In this document: in pieces, positions 53,131-64,000 of the stretch | Position numbering within the stretch: the stretch's first letter is position 1 | Layout: each line of letters opens with the position of its first letter | Source: Hermodice carunculata | Taxonomy: Eukaryota; Annelida; Polychaeta; Eunicida; Amphinomidae | Direction: 5' to 3' | NCBI GenBank assembly: GCA_964020975.1 | Contig: OZ026618.1 | Location: 33,999,349 to 34,063,348, forward strand | Length of the DNA stretch: 64,000 bases | The notes under the pieces: model-generated | What the model was told of the DNA's origin: nothing | What the model saw: the letters and a program-made list of their open reading frames with translations, nothing else | Databases searched by the model: none | Position numbers and translations under genes: made by a program

Positions 53131-54059
53131 GGGACAGGGTCAAGGAACTAAGAGATTGACAATGGAGGAGGGCGCAGCAGTAGAAAAGAACAGACCAGAA
53201 GGATTCATGGACATGGTGCAATGTGATGAGTGTGTGGATTGGATAGAACTTAAGTGGAGGACCTATGAACGAACAAGAACTTGACGCAGGAGGTAAGTGA
53301 AGAGGAGCCCTTTAGCGGGGGGGGGGGGGGGGGGGAGGGCGCACAGGAAATCAAAGTTTATTCCAGTGCATGGGATCGTGAGTTACATATTAACCAAGAG
53401 GTGATGGTTTGATCAGCTATAGGAATAGGGATGGAGGAGAAAATAGGAGTAGGGATGAAGGACGGGTATGGCTACTATCGGATCGTAGCAGGTACAGATA
53501 GGTGAGGGGAAGGGAGACTGGGGTTTTACCATAGGACTAGATTTTAGGAGAGTTTTCGGGTATAGTGAGGTCTGTAGTAGTGATAGGAGCATGATATACA
53601 TGAGTTAAGGACCTGTTAGGGCCATAATGAAGAGAGCTGGGAGTGGGTGGTCAATAGTGATTGATGTTACGGGAAGGTCTCCGCTCCAGAAGCCAGGGAT
53701 AGTCACCCAAGAAAGGGGATGGAGTGGGTCTAAACTGTAGGGGGACTGGGGATACCCAAGGATGTTATAGTGGGATAGTGGATAAGGAAATTAGGGGAGG
53801 AAACGGGAGATGATTTTAATGGATAACCAGAAGGTAAGTTTAAAATAATAATTTTTTAGAACAAAAGAGGCTGAGGAGTAGGGGGTTAATGGCCTCAGTG
53901 GGTGGCTCTAGAGTGTGAGAGTGGGGAAGGGGGAAAGGTTTGGCTGTGGTTTGAGGTTGTTCCACCTCGGTATAAGCCAACATATGAAAGGGGATTGCCT
54001 CCCAATGGTAATGGTAATGATGATGGGGCAAAGGCAAGCAGTGCGAAATAACAACAACA
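53131..54059 (+). other. strongly purine-rich (G+A) block with a short Cys-containing frame
   Basis: About 900 bases with a marked excess of G and A on this strand. At 53163-53288 an ATG in context ACAATGG opens a 41-codon frame containing DMVQCDECVDWIEL, reminiscent of the start of a PHD-type finger such as some CR1-group ORF1 proteins carry, but too short to assign. A G run occupies 53317-53335. The remainder has no recognised coding sequence. Confidence 0.35.
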
Positions 54060-54065
54060 ATAATG

Positions 54066-54108
<43 letters not shown>

Positions 54109-54171
54109 TGATGATGATGATGATGATGATAATAATAATAATAATAATAATAACAATAATAATAATGACAA
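54060..54171. repeat. (TAA)n(GAT)n(TAA)n compound microsatellite
   Basis: About 112 bp; a GAT block of about 9 units sits between two AAT blocks. Poly-Asn/Asp and poly-Leu/Ser frames are artefacts. Confidence 0.98.
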
Positions 54172-54611
54172 TTTATAAAACGTTCAAGGACAATTTATTA
54201 ACATTGCTATAAAATACACGTATTAAAAGTTTAAATTGGACGTAATGGCCCATTCTAAAGTAGGTCTACACATACGTAGGTTGCATGCAGGAATCTTTAT
54301 TAACTCTAAAACACTCATTCAGACGGTAGTATTTCAAAACGACAACGTGACATTATATTTGTTGCGCATTTCCCGACCAAGAACGTGGCAGCCCGCTATT
54401 GTGAAAAAAAAAAAAGAATATAGACCAGCGTGTGGTAATTATTTCACTGGGAATAAAGTAGAAATCGATTTAAATTTGGTGTCTGTAATTTTGAAAGCAC
54501 CTACCATGACGTTGTCGGACAGATCTCCTTGAACAAATATCATTTATCGCGATTGTCAGTCTGAAATACCTGCCACTCTGTAGCAAGCCAATTTCCATTA
54601 CATTTAGAATC
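54172..54611. other. spacer, no gene seen
   Basis: A 98-codon plus-strand frame (54236-54532) has no recognised motif. Confidence 0.3.
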
Positions 54612-54727
54612 CACATCGCCGTTTTTTTGTTTTTTGTACGTTTCCTTTATTTGTTTGTTTTTGTTTGTTTGTTTTTTGCTTGTTTTTTGTTTTTGTTTTG
54701 TGTTTTCGTTTTTTTTGTTCGTTTCTT

Positions 54728-54769
<42 letters not shown>
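54612..54769. repeat. T/G tract followed by (GT)n microsatellite
   Basis: TTTTG/TTTG units to about 54731, then about 19 GT units (54732-54769). Confidence 0.96.
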
Positions 54770-54770
<1 letters not shown>

Positions 54771-55217
54771 ATTTTGCCTGCAACTTGCGGGAGTATTTCA
54801 TTGGAGGGAAAGTTCAGTTCTTGTGGATGGGTCTTTCGATTTTTATTACAAGTTAATATTTTCCTCCTGAAAGGCCAAAAACCAATCAGTTGTCAGTTGT
54901 TTTTTACAAAAATTAAGTAAGTGGCCAACCAAAACTACAAATGCACATTTGAGATCCCAAAGGACTGCCATGTTGTTTCTACATCATGGGACAACTTAGA
55001 ACTTTTCTGTAATGATCGAAACCGAAGGTTTCTGGGCAAAACGGAGACCTGAATCGATCACTTGTTGATTGTTGTCTCCTCAAATGCTGTTTGTGATCTA
55101 ATATATAAGTGTATGTGTACGTTTGTAGTTTTGCGGGATCGCGTAACTAAAGCACAACAGTTACAAAACATAGCCACGGGGAACTTAAAATATTGAGACT
55201 TTAGAGGTGAACATTTA
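54770..55217. other. spacer, no gene seen
   Basis: No recognised feature. Confidence 0.35.
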
Positions 55218-55298
<81 letters not shown>

Positions 55299-55299
55299 G
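55218..55299. repeat. (GAT)n microsatellite, about 82 bp
   Basis: About 27 pure ATG/GAT units. Confidence 0.98.
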
Positions 55300-57014
55300 T
55301 GGTTCATTGGTTAAAGTTGGTGTCGCATGACAATCTGCTGCACAAAGTAGACTTGTGTCACATGCATATTTTTAAAATTAACATGCGGTGATTAACGCAA
55401 ACTTTTTTCTTCAAATGTTGAAATTGCTACACGATAAAAGTTATTTGTGGCAACTATGGTTTCGTGGGCCTTTCACTAATGACCATTTTTATTCTGCTGA
55501 CTTGCTGTTTGTTTTAGAATTATTGAGAGCTATAAATTCAGAGACCTTTAATGTTTAGTTGCAGCAACTTTGAGGCACCATAACTGCAAAACAAAAACTG
55601 ATAGAAAATTCTATGGGACGGCTTTTAGCCACATATACGCACGCAACTGTGCAACCAGGCTACTCGCTGGCACTTTACATTAATATTTTTCATTACAAAG
55701 TATCCATAAAATAAAATGCAGACTATTAAAACCAACATCTATCTGGCCCACGACATCACATTTGACTACATTGACAAAGACACCTTGCTTTTAGACTATT
55801 AAATATAGGTGTTACCACTGCTGTCAGCCCTAATCAGCAAAGTGCTACTTAACTACTTTGAATTCAAATTGAAATAACAAAACACTGTCTCTTCAATAAA
55901 CTCATTAGGTCCTTTTGTAGCAAGGCGGCCTAAAATAGTTTAGGCTGTCAGGCAGAAGCGAGTCTCTAACCCACGTTTAAAAGTACGGAGAGTAAGAGCA
56001 TATTTCTGGTGACAGATCTGCATTTCTAGCATACAGTTTTTTCACTCAATGTGAATTTAACAAATAACAGCATTTATTTTTCACAGCTTTCGCACTTGAG
56101 TGCCCTAAGAGGACACAGTGCAGAGGATTATGACCAAGCCGGGGACCAACCATATGTGGTCAAAGTAAAGCTTCAGGGGGCGCAAGAATAAGCTAAGCTT
56201 CCATAGCCACCCCCTCAGCCACGTTGTCGTCAGTAAGTGTAAAGTGTACAAGAGTATAAAGTGCTTCTTTATAATTATGAGTGGTTTCTCTTCAATTTTT
56301 AGCAATCTGCATCGCAATGTATATATAATGGAAACTAAACACCAACAACAAATAAAGTATGTAAATTAGGTTTCCTGCGACTGCGTTTTAAATACATCAA
56401 AAGGATGATGGACAACACAACTCATACTTCAAGAAGTAGACAATTACAGAACAGAATCACTTTTCATATTATGTATTAGATATTTATGTTATATTTACAG
56501 AGAATGGAGAATTAAATTCATTCACTAACAGAGTCCAGTATGAAAACTATAAGTAAGGTGAGAGAGTCGGATGTGGAGTGTGAAATTGCAGAGGTACTGA
56601 AACATGCTCCACAAAGACCAGGTGGCTCAAAGTACAAGAAGGTTTGTAAAGCTTGAATCTTTCTCTCTTTTTGATCTAGTATTTATCCTTGCCTTTCCTG
56701 ATCAAACAGAAATATGGCCTTTCCAATTCCATAAATATAATAAAAATAAAATAAAGATGCAGTGTAGCTATGGATACTGTGTGCTTGCATAAATTTCCCC
56801 AAATCATATTGAATCAAAGCGGTATATGACTTAATCTAAAGCATGTATAAGGAATCAATTGCCACAAGACTTCATTAAATTTCATATTTGAAAAGCTGAA
56901 CCTTTTCAATATGAAATGGTCTTTACTGATGAAAGCATGATTTAATTCCTTTTTTTCTGTTCGAGGAAAGCAGATTACCACCCCCCCCCCCCCAGCTGTC
57001 TCCTCCCGTGACGA
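55300..57014. other. AT-rich spacer, no gene seen
   Basis: No recognised feature; a C run lies at 56980-56993. Confidence 0.4.
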
Positions 57015-57135
57015 GCTCGAGGACTAAACACCAGGGAAAAAGAAAAGATGCCTAGTATGGATGTGGCAACTGTCTTGAGGACAAAACACCAGGGAAAAAG
57101 AAAAGAGGTCTAGGATGGATGTGGCAACTGGCTTG
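57015..57135. repeat. 58-bp tandem duplication
   Basis: Two copies of a unit containing CACCAGGGAAAAAGAAAAGA and GGATGTGGCAACTG, offset by 58 bases (57031 and 57089), with few differences, so fairly recent. Confidence 0.9.
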
Positions 57136-57249
57136 CAGACACAAACTGGGACCAAATTAACACGTTCATTATAATGGAAGTGAAAGATATTATCTTGACG
57201 ATAACTTTGTACATAGTCGAATAAACACATGCCCCATGCGATGTTATTC

Positions 57250-57417
57250 GTGTCGTTTATTTTATTTATTTTTTGTTTGTTTGTTTGTTTGTTTGTTTGT
57301 TTGTTTGTTTTTTGTTTTTGTGTTTTTTTTTTTTGTTTTTTTTTTTTTGTTTTTTTTTTGTTGTGTTTTTTGTTTTCTGTTTTTTGTTTTGTTTTTTGTT
57401 TGTTTGTTTTTTTGTTG
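57250..57417. repeat. T-rich (TTTG)n tract
   Basis: TTTG units followed by T runs broken by single G bases. Phe/Cys-rich frames are artefacts. Confidence 0.97.
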
Positions 57418-57479
57418 CAGGATTTCAGAAGGGGTACAATGTCGTCGCACCTTTTCTGCTACATTAGTGGCCTATTGAA

Positions 57480-58018
57480 ATGATGTGAAAACGTTGTACG
57501 AACTTACTGACAACGTAATGGCAAATTGGTAGTGTACAAACGTTGCCACAACATAGAGAGGATGTTTCTGACAACGTACTGAGAAAGTTGATAGAAGCTT
57601 TTGAGGGGCGTACTGAAAACGTAATGTCAATGTTTTAATTACATTGTCACAACGTTGGGAGAAAGTGTTTTTTTTTTTTAAAGAACGTACTGGCAATGTC
57701 TTGAGAACGTACTGACAACATGATTGGAATGTTGTGATAACGTTGCCACAACGATAGGAGAACGTTTCTAAGGAACATTCTGACAACGTTATGAAGACGT
57801 CAATGCAACCTTCTAATAACTTTACAAGGACGTTGTGTGGACGTACCGGCAGCGTTGTCACCACATTGTGCATTCGTACTCCCAACGCTGAATTAGACGT
57901 ATAGAGTACATCAGCAGGAACCTAAAAATATGCCTTGTGACAATGTAATCAGTTTAGGTTATAAGGCTATAAGCCAAACGTTGGGACAACGTTGGTACAA
58001 TGTAAAATTGTTAGCTGG
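57480..58018 (+). mobile_element. ACGTT-rich repeat element, second copy, with right terminus
   Basis: Dense in AACGTT, ACAACGT and ACGTACTG words on both strands. The right end reads TTGGTACAATGTAAAATTGT followed by TAGCTGGG; its reverse complement starts CCCAGCTAACA, matching the left end CCCAGCGAACA of the element at 44603. The two therefore appear to share an inverted terminal sequence. Long frames here (for example 57472-57885 minus) are repeat translations. Probably a non-autonomous DNA transposon; the left end is not clear. Confidence 0.6.
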
Positions 58019-59159
58019 GTTACTGGTGTCCCATGAAAATTTTTACCACTTTGAAGCAGATCCCGATAACTATTGGGCCTGATTTGTAACCATAAATGAG
58101 ACCTGCATTCATAACTTTGAACCAGAAGCCACAATTTAGTCTAAACAATGAGTGCACCCCCCCCCCCCCCCAACAACAACAACAAAAAACCAAGTCGGTT
58201 CCTTCTGCAGGTGATGGCTTCAGCCTTTTGCGATTCCAAAGGTATTATGTTATTTATTATCTTAAAAACACGAAGGTATTCTGTTGATTGATTATCTTGA
58301 AACAAACTTCACAGCCAGGCTTAGAACTTTCCAGCCAGGCCTCATATGCTCACGATGAGGGGACATCAAAGACAAGTGTCCTGTTACGGATAAACACGTT
58401 ACACTCCCAATATGAATTATACTGCAAGAAAAAAAATAGAAGAATAAACCACAGAACACCTTACATATGTTGGGAACACATTTGTTTAAACGTTGCATCA
58501 GCGAGAAGACTCTCCATTGCTACATATCAATAACTTTCCCTATTGGTTTTTCTTGATAAATAATTGATCAGACACTTACCAAATGTCTGCCACAAAGGCT
58601 AATAGAAGACACCATGACCAAGGCGGTTATGTCACAGTTCGAAGACCTGGGTGAAGGGTAATTGCCAGCCAAGAAGAACTGTGTTTGCTGACGCGTGTAA
58701 TGCACACTTCTATTCAATTTAACAATGCCGCAACGTGTGTCTGTTTTGCAGACCAGACAGTTTTCAATTTTCTTAATAGTGAGAAAGGATGGGTAATTCC
58801 GAGGCAGTTTATTCTGTGTGGCCTCGGCTTTTGTGCGGGGATGTAAAGATGTCAGGAGTATTATTTACAGGCCAAGCCTATTCCACCGGTTTCCTCATGT
58901 GTTGGCCTTCTTTGTAGTAAAGAGGACCATTCATATTGCCGTGCTTTTCTCGGATTTTGCCATTCATAAAACAGGGCCTAATTAATAATTTTATTCTCTG
59001 GAGATAAATAGTTTCTGAACTATATTTGCTCCATATATAAATGTCTACAATAACTGATCGCAACACAAAATCAAAACTCCGTGACTGGGGTGGAGCAGTA
59101 ACGTGACGTATTGCTCTCAGAAACATCTTACATCACCGATGGACCAATAAAAAGCAAAT
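58019..59159. other. spacer, no gene seen
   Basis: A C run at 58158-58172 and no recognised coding sequence. Confidence 0.35.
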
Positions 59160-59910
59160 GTGCACAGTCACTTTGCAGTCAATCACAAAAACAGCAGTAA
59201 TGTTATTGATATATCCCCAGGTGGTCAAAGTTTCAAATACCCCACCTCACACCTTTTGAAATCAGTTCTTCCTTGCTCAGAGTGCTTCCATACAGGTGGA
59301 CAAGCACATCTGAAAAGTGTCAGCCTTCCACGCATAGGCGACCGGTGATGCCAATTCTAGTGCAATGTAAGCTTCATGCAAATTTACTTTGTGCTTTACA
59401 TTTTTTTACATAAATTTCAGATGGTCGAGCAGGAAAAAAAAGACATGCCCCACCACTTCCATCCATCTTACATGCAGTTACACTTGGTCGGTGCCTTTGG
59501 TAACCTTTCCTTTCCGCCGAGATTGTCCCTGCAGTCACAGTAACAGAATTCTTTTTGGCTCAGTATACTTTGATACAACCCCATAAGAAGTGGACAAGTC
59601 AGTACATCTGAAATGTGGCGACCTTCCACGTAGAAGTCACAGACGACACCAATTGCAATGTATGATTCATAAAATTTAGTTCCACGTTTATATTTCAATG
59701 TTCCTATTCAGCACATTTTACATACATGTTCTTAAAGAGGGTGCACACATTTCAGATGACAGACCAGGAAAAGCAAAGACATGTGTCACATCCCCCATCC
59801 ATTTCACATACTTTGACACTTTGTGCGTCTTTGGGGTCACCTAAGCTTATCTATTATCCAAAGTTCACCAAGGCAGCCACACCAACAACTTTTTCAGCTG
59901 ACACTAGCAA
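59160..59910. repeat. degenerate tandem repeat, about 300-bp unit, two to three copies
   Basis: Two blocks recur in the same order. One is GTGGACAAG..CATCTGAAA.GTG, CCTTCCACG and CAATTC/CAATTGCAATGTA (about 59298-59370 and 59591-59665). The other is TTTCAGATG..CGA.CAGGAAAA, AAAGACATG and CCATCCAT.TTACATGC-like (about 59416-59476 and 59750-59805). On the minus strand both first blocks translate to a similar peptide (VEGRHISDVL in one, VEG.HFSDVL in the other, with a stop). Whether it once coded is unknown. Confidence 0.65.
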
Positions 59911-61887
59911 AAATTAACATTTCAAATTGTTCTAAATGTTAAAACACGCATAACTGTTCATACTGAACCAAACATTTATTTTTATAGTTCGCATCATGTT
60001 AACCAAAAAAATGGGTGGTCCAGTAAGTGAACGTAGTGGGCTTTTCTCGATAGTTGTGCTTATCATTCCACCAAAAAGTAAAGAAATGTGTTTGTGGAAT
60101 ATGGCAAGAAGATAAGCTTGTTTCGATTGATAATGCTTACAGTGCCGTGATTCGTAATGACGACTCGATTAATGCATTGGTTGAAATCATGCAGGCAGAA
60201 ATAGTTTTCTTCATCCATGATAAAAATGCCTTCATTGGCGTTGTGAGTCCCAACTGGGACCCAGGTGCCATCTTGACAATGGGCACCTTTTTTGTACAGA
60301 TTTTTCCAAATCACTATAGGAATTAGATAGAATGAGCCCGTCGATTTCATTCTTTCCTGGGCCATTTGGTCACAACAATAAACCAATTTAGGGCTGGTAG
60401 TGATCTTCTGAAACAGTTTACACCACAATTACCAGCATCTCATCTAAAAAGTTATTGCTTGCCGTTATAACGGCCCTAGGTTGTGAGAAGCAGGAGGCTG
60501 CTATCCAATCTAATTAAGTAGACGTTTGTGAGTAGCACTCATGGCTCCAGACAGCTAAAACATGGTTATGTTTTTTCCCTCTTTATCACATAAGTTTTGC
60601 ATTTAGGGGATTCATGTTTCGTGGCAAGAAAAGTAAAGCGCCAAAGAAAAAAGTCTTTTTATGACGGGACATGAATCTGCCACCCTTTCCACTACCTCAA
60701 TCATTGAAGTATCATATATTTCTTCTGATAAAGACAGCGTTCCATACATGAACTCATTGTAACTGCGAAGTAGTTTGCTTTCAGAAAATAAGAGAGTGCG
60801 TTATGTTAGTAAGAAGTTGCAATGGATCCGGATTCGAATACGCCATGTCAGTGTGCCCCAGTCTGTTATAATTTGGGTTACACCTCAGTATTACACAAGT
60901 TTTCGGGGAGTCATTGCAAGCACTAATACAGCTTATGTATAAAGAAGTTAAGGCTTCATTTGCACAAGCCACATACTCCAGTCAGCAAAGCACAGAATCA
61001 TCACGATCCCCTTGTTTGTCACTACAATGAAAGTGCAGTATTTTATCATTATAGCCTCGAAAATATAATCGTCCATTTTGTTCAATCTACTGACTAGTTC
61101 TGAAACACTGAATGATAGCTGTGATCTTGGCAAAACATATACTTCGCAATTATAATTTTGTGAGCACTGCTGTTTTCCCGAATGCAACATTGTGTATCAT
61201 ACAGAATAGAATACATGTGAAAAAAATATGTGGTGTCTTTTGTAAAGCATACACCAAACAGTCAACCACAATAGAAATTGCCCTGTCTTGGTATTTGGTT
61301 TCATTTCCCGTTGATGGCACCAATAGATGGTCGTGGCTAGTTCAACTATATTGAGTGTGATTGGCATGCTATTCCGTTAATATTAAACTTTTGTTGGTTG
61401 AGTCTCAGTTCTCTAGACTAATGGGGAAACATTTAAGCTACTTATATCGCTGTGGTATACAAAGTAAATTGAAACAACATCTAAACATGCCCCAATTTTG
61501 ATACAGAACCCAAAACGTTCGATATTTGAAATATTTACAGTTTCGGCGGAAAAGGGGGTCTTTGGAAATACATCATCTTTCTCTCATCAGACTTTTTCCT
61601 CAACATGGAGAAGTCGAGAAGAACTGCACATTACGAGAATCTCAAGAGTTAGACTAATAAAATTAGCGCACACTCTATTATAAATGGTGCCCTTGCTGAA
61701 AAAAGTTATGATTTAATTTATCGGAAGTCTAGTCTCGAAAAATTATCGACACTTTTCGACAAAGAAAATTTATTCTATTTTTCAAAACGCTGACAAATGA
61801 ATAATTTTAATATTTACACAATCTTATTCCTCATTCAGTTGCTGAGCCGAACTAGTATAACTAGGTCAAGTGCGATTTTAGAACTCA
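59911..61887. other. AT-rich spacer with unassigned frames
   Basis: A 121-codon minus-strand frame at 60063-60428 (beginning at TTG) and a 90-codon plus-strand frame overlap it antiparallel at 60054-60326. Composition is not obviously repetitive, but I recognise no domain and no clear splice pair. Nothing else recognised. Confidence 0.3.
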
Positions 61888-62038
61888 CCTTTTTTTTTTT
61901 TTTTTTGAATAATCCATCCATTTGTTTTAGTTTTTTTTTATTGAAGTTCTTGCAGGATAAAAAACACACACACACACAAAACAAAACAAAAACAAAAAAA
62001 AAAAACAAAAAAACAAAAACAAAAAAAAACAAAAAAAA

Positions 62039-62069
<31 letters not shown>

Positions 62070-62092
62070 TCACAAAAAAAAAACAAAACAAG
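61888..62092. repeat. T run, (CA)n and A/C-rich (CAAAA)n tract
   Basis: A pure T run at 61889-61906, a short CA array at 61964-61977, then AAAAC/AAAAAC units to about 62092. Lys/Asn- and Phe-rich frames are artefacts. Confidence 0.95.
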
Positions 62093-64000
62093 AAAAATGA
62101 ACCAGCCAACTAAAATTGCAACTATGTTATTTTGCAGGGCATGGCGGGCTGCATATCAAACGAGCATGCACAATGCATGTGGTGGCAGATTGAGCTAATA
62201 TCTTTTTTAAAATAGCCTGGCGGGATTTTGCAGGTGTGCCTGTGATAATGATAATGAGGATGTGAACCACTACGTCTGCAAATGTTATCCATGCACCATC
62301 CAAAAATGCCCATTGCAAAGGAAACTAATTTCCTTTGTACACTCTTTTTTGTCTATAACATGTGCGTAAAAGAAGAAAGCGTAATTATTGTTGATGCTGT
62401 GCATCACTATTAAAACAACAGACCAACCAGGTGTTAAATTTTAAACAACATCTTTCTTCTTATTTGCATTGCATAACGGCAGAGGTTGTATGCTATTCTA
62501 TGACATATTTGCTGAAACAAGTTTGCAATACTAGAAATGATGCTTTTGTCTTCAAGCCACAGTAATGCACTAAACCTTGTATTATAATGAGCATGAAGCA
62601 AGATATTGATTATCTTACTTCATTTCTACAGTGTAAGCACTGCAAAACGGCAAGTGAACTAGTGAACTCTCCAAAACAAGCCAATTCGACGATAGAAGGG
62701 AGAATAAAAGTAGGCTTAGTAAAGCATCAGGAAAAACCAGCAAGCCACGTTGTTTATCATTATCGGAAATTCCTGTTCGTTTGTTTCATCACATATATAT
62801 ATATATATACAAACAAGAGCAACAGTACTTTATCCTTATTTGCGTTACTGTGCATGAAGAACAAAAGTCCACAATATCCGGTTTGTACACCCCATAGCTA
62901 TTCCAGTCATTGTGTATACCTTAATAAATATGTTTTATCATATTTGTGCATCTTTGTTGCATTCACAAAATTAGGTATGAAGATACTTAGACTGCTTTCT
63001 TGGTTAGACGCAATTATCTGCAACTAAGATTTCAATTAAAGGGATAAAGAGACAACACACAAACGCATAGTTACTCCATGAGATAACAACTAAAACTCCC
63101 CTTTTTATTATGTTATTAGTGTTTGGATACATTCATACAGAGGACCGAAGAAGGGTTTATTTGCGTTTGTATTCTATGCCTGTGCCAGTTACGTAATAGC
63201 ACAGTGTTCCAGTTTAAGTTGAGCGATCAATCTAAGAATACATGTTGATATTTCTTTTTCAAGGTGCATGCACGGGGTCAGGTTGATTTGCGACACTCTT
63301 TGCGTATTTCCATTATCGACAAGAACGTGCCATTACACAAAAACGTCCCAAAATTTAAGGCTGCTAAAAGTTGTCCCGCGCTTGTCCGACTCTTTTATTC
63401 ATTTGGCTGTCGACGCAAAGAACTGTCTAAATGTTAAATTGAACGTGATCACATGTTAATGAATTTATATGTTTAGACATAGACAGCTACTGGGTGGGCT
63501 ATGGATTGTAGAGAGTTTACACAACACACAAGAAGCCGCAGTTTTGCTCATGCTTGTACAAACCAATTAAAATGTTTACATTTAAGGCTTCAACAGCAGA
63601 AAAACTTATAAAGGGATCATAAGCCAGAATTTATCAAGCATGTTCCCCTGCCTAAATTTTTCAGATTACGTGAAAAGTGGTTAGATGTTAGGCAATGCCT
63701 GCGTGTACCCTGACGACAAAAGTAACAGTATCAGGGGCCTATCAAGAAATTAATGTCTGAATATCATTGAATTTGCCACACAATGAGGATAGAGAAATCA
63801 CAGTATTGTACCACAGAAATACATTCACATGGCCAAGTCCACACCAACCAACACATACTCAATATTTCATGATGAAAGCAACGGTAGGTTACATGGCCAA
63901 CGATGGAGACCTGGAGTCACTGATCCATAAGCCACGCTGAATCAGCAAAAGATGGTAATTATAACAAATGTCTAGAAAACTTGAACTGTACTACTGTAAA
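62093..64000. other. AT-rich spacer, no supported gene
   Basis: The longest frame (62587-63027, +, 146 codons from ATG) runs through a small TA array (about 62793-62810), has no recognised motif and is probably chance. No RNA or mobile element recognised. Confidence 0.35.

Noticed and set aside
62587-63027. 146-codon frame from ATG
   Set aside because: Includes a TA-array translation and AT-driven composition; no motif; a length possible by chance in 64 kb on six frames.

Overview
This window looks like AT-rich, gene-poor nuclear DNA from a marine invertebrate animal. The evidence is long TA, GA and trinucleotide microsatellites, many decayed retroelements of several clades, a mariner relic, a DIRS-type relic and a Polinton-type DNA polymerase relic, with no long open host genes and no bacterial features. 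A DIRS element, a Polinton, CR1/L2-group LINEs and the frequent word TAGGCCTA fit an echinoderm- or hemichordate-like genome, but the species cannot be named from this window. I see no rRNA, no complete tRNA, no CRISPR array and no confidently complete host protein-coding gene. The only host-like coding candidates are a short C2H2 zinc-finger frame (4255-4392, +) and a possible phase-0 exon (5000-5131, +).

Layout. 0.1-1.6 kb: fossil Polinton-type polymerase (-). 2-6 kb: microsatellites, zinc-finger frame, candidate exon, a local duplication. 6.2-7.1 kb: LINE relic (-). 9.1-11.2 kb: two LINE relics of different clades pointing tail-to-tail at one TAA microsatellite. 12-16 kb: a 259-bp TA array, a 22-bp-stem hairpin and a GC-rich segment of unknown nature. 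18.7-23.3 kb: a heavily broken DIRS-like element (+). 23.5-26 kb: two more LINE relics, again tail-to-tail. 27-39 kb: several copies of two interspersed repeat families, and an inverted duplication with arms of about 0.9 kb (29.2-30.1 and 31.4-32.3 kb). 40.3-40.7 kb: a second, inverted copy of sequence beside the Polinton relic. 42-46 kb: microsatellites, a mariner relic, and an ACGTT-rich element with an internal tandem duplication. 46.2-46.7 kb: a compact cluster of strong inverted repeats. 47.35-52.6 kb: the best preserved element, a nearly full-length CR1/L2-group LINE (-) with ORF1, ORF2, a tandemly duplicated inter-ORF segment and a short repeated 3' tail. 53-64 kb: purine-rich DNA, microsatellites, a second ACGTT-rich element, a three-unit degenerate tandem repeat, and otherwise unremarkable AT-rich sequence.

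Nothing here forms an operon or pathway. The window records successive transposon insertions, microsatellite growth and local duplication. The most unusual features are the inverted-repeat cluster at 46.2-46.7 kb, the 29-32 kb inverted duplication, the duplicated leader of the LINE at 50.6-51.2 kb, and the microsatellite that has grown in only one of two tandem copies at 44.7-45.5 kb.
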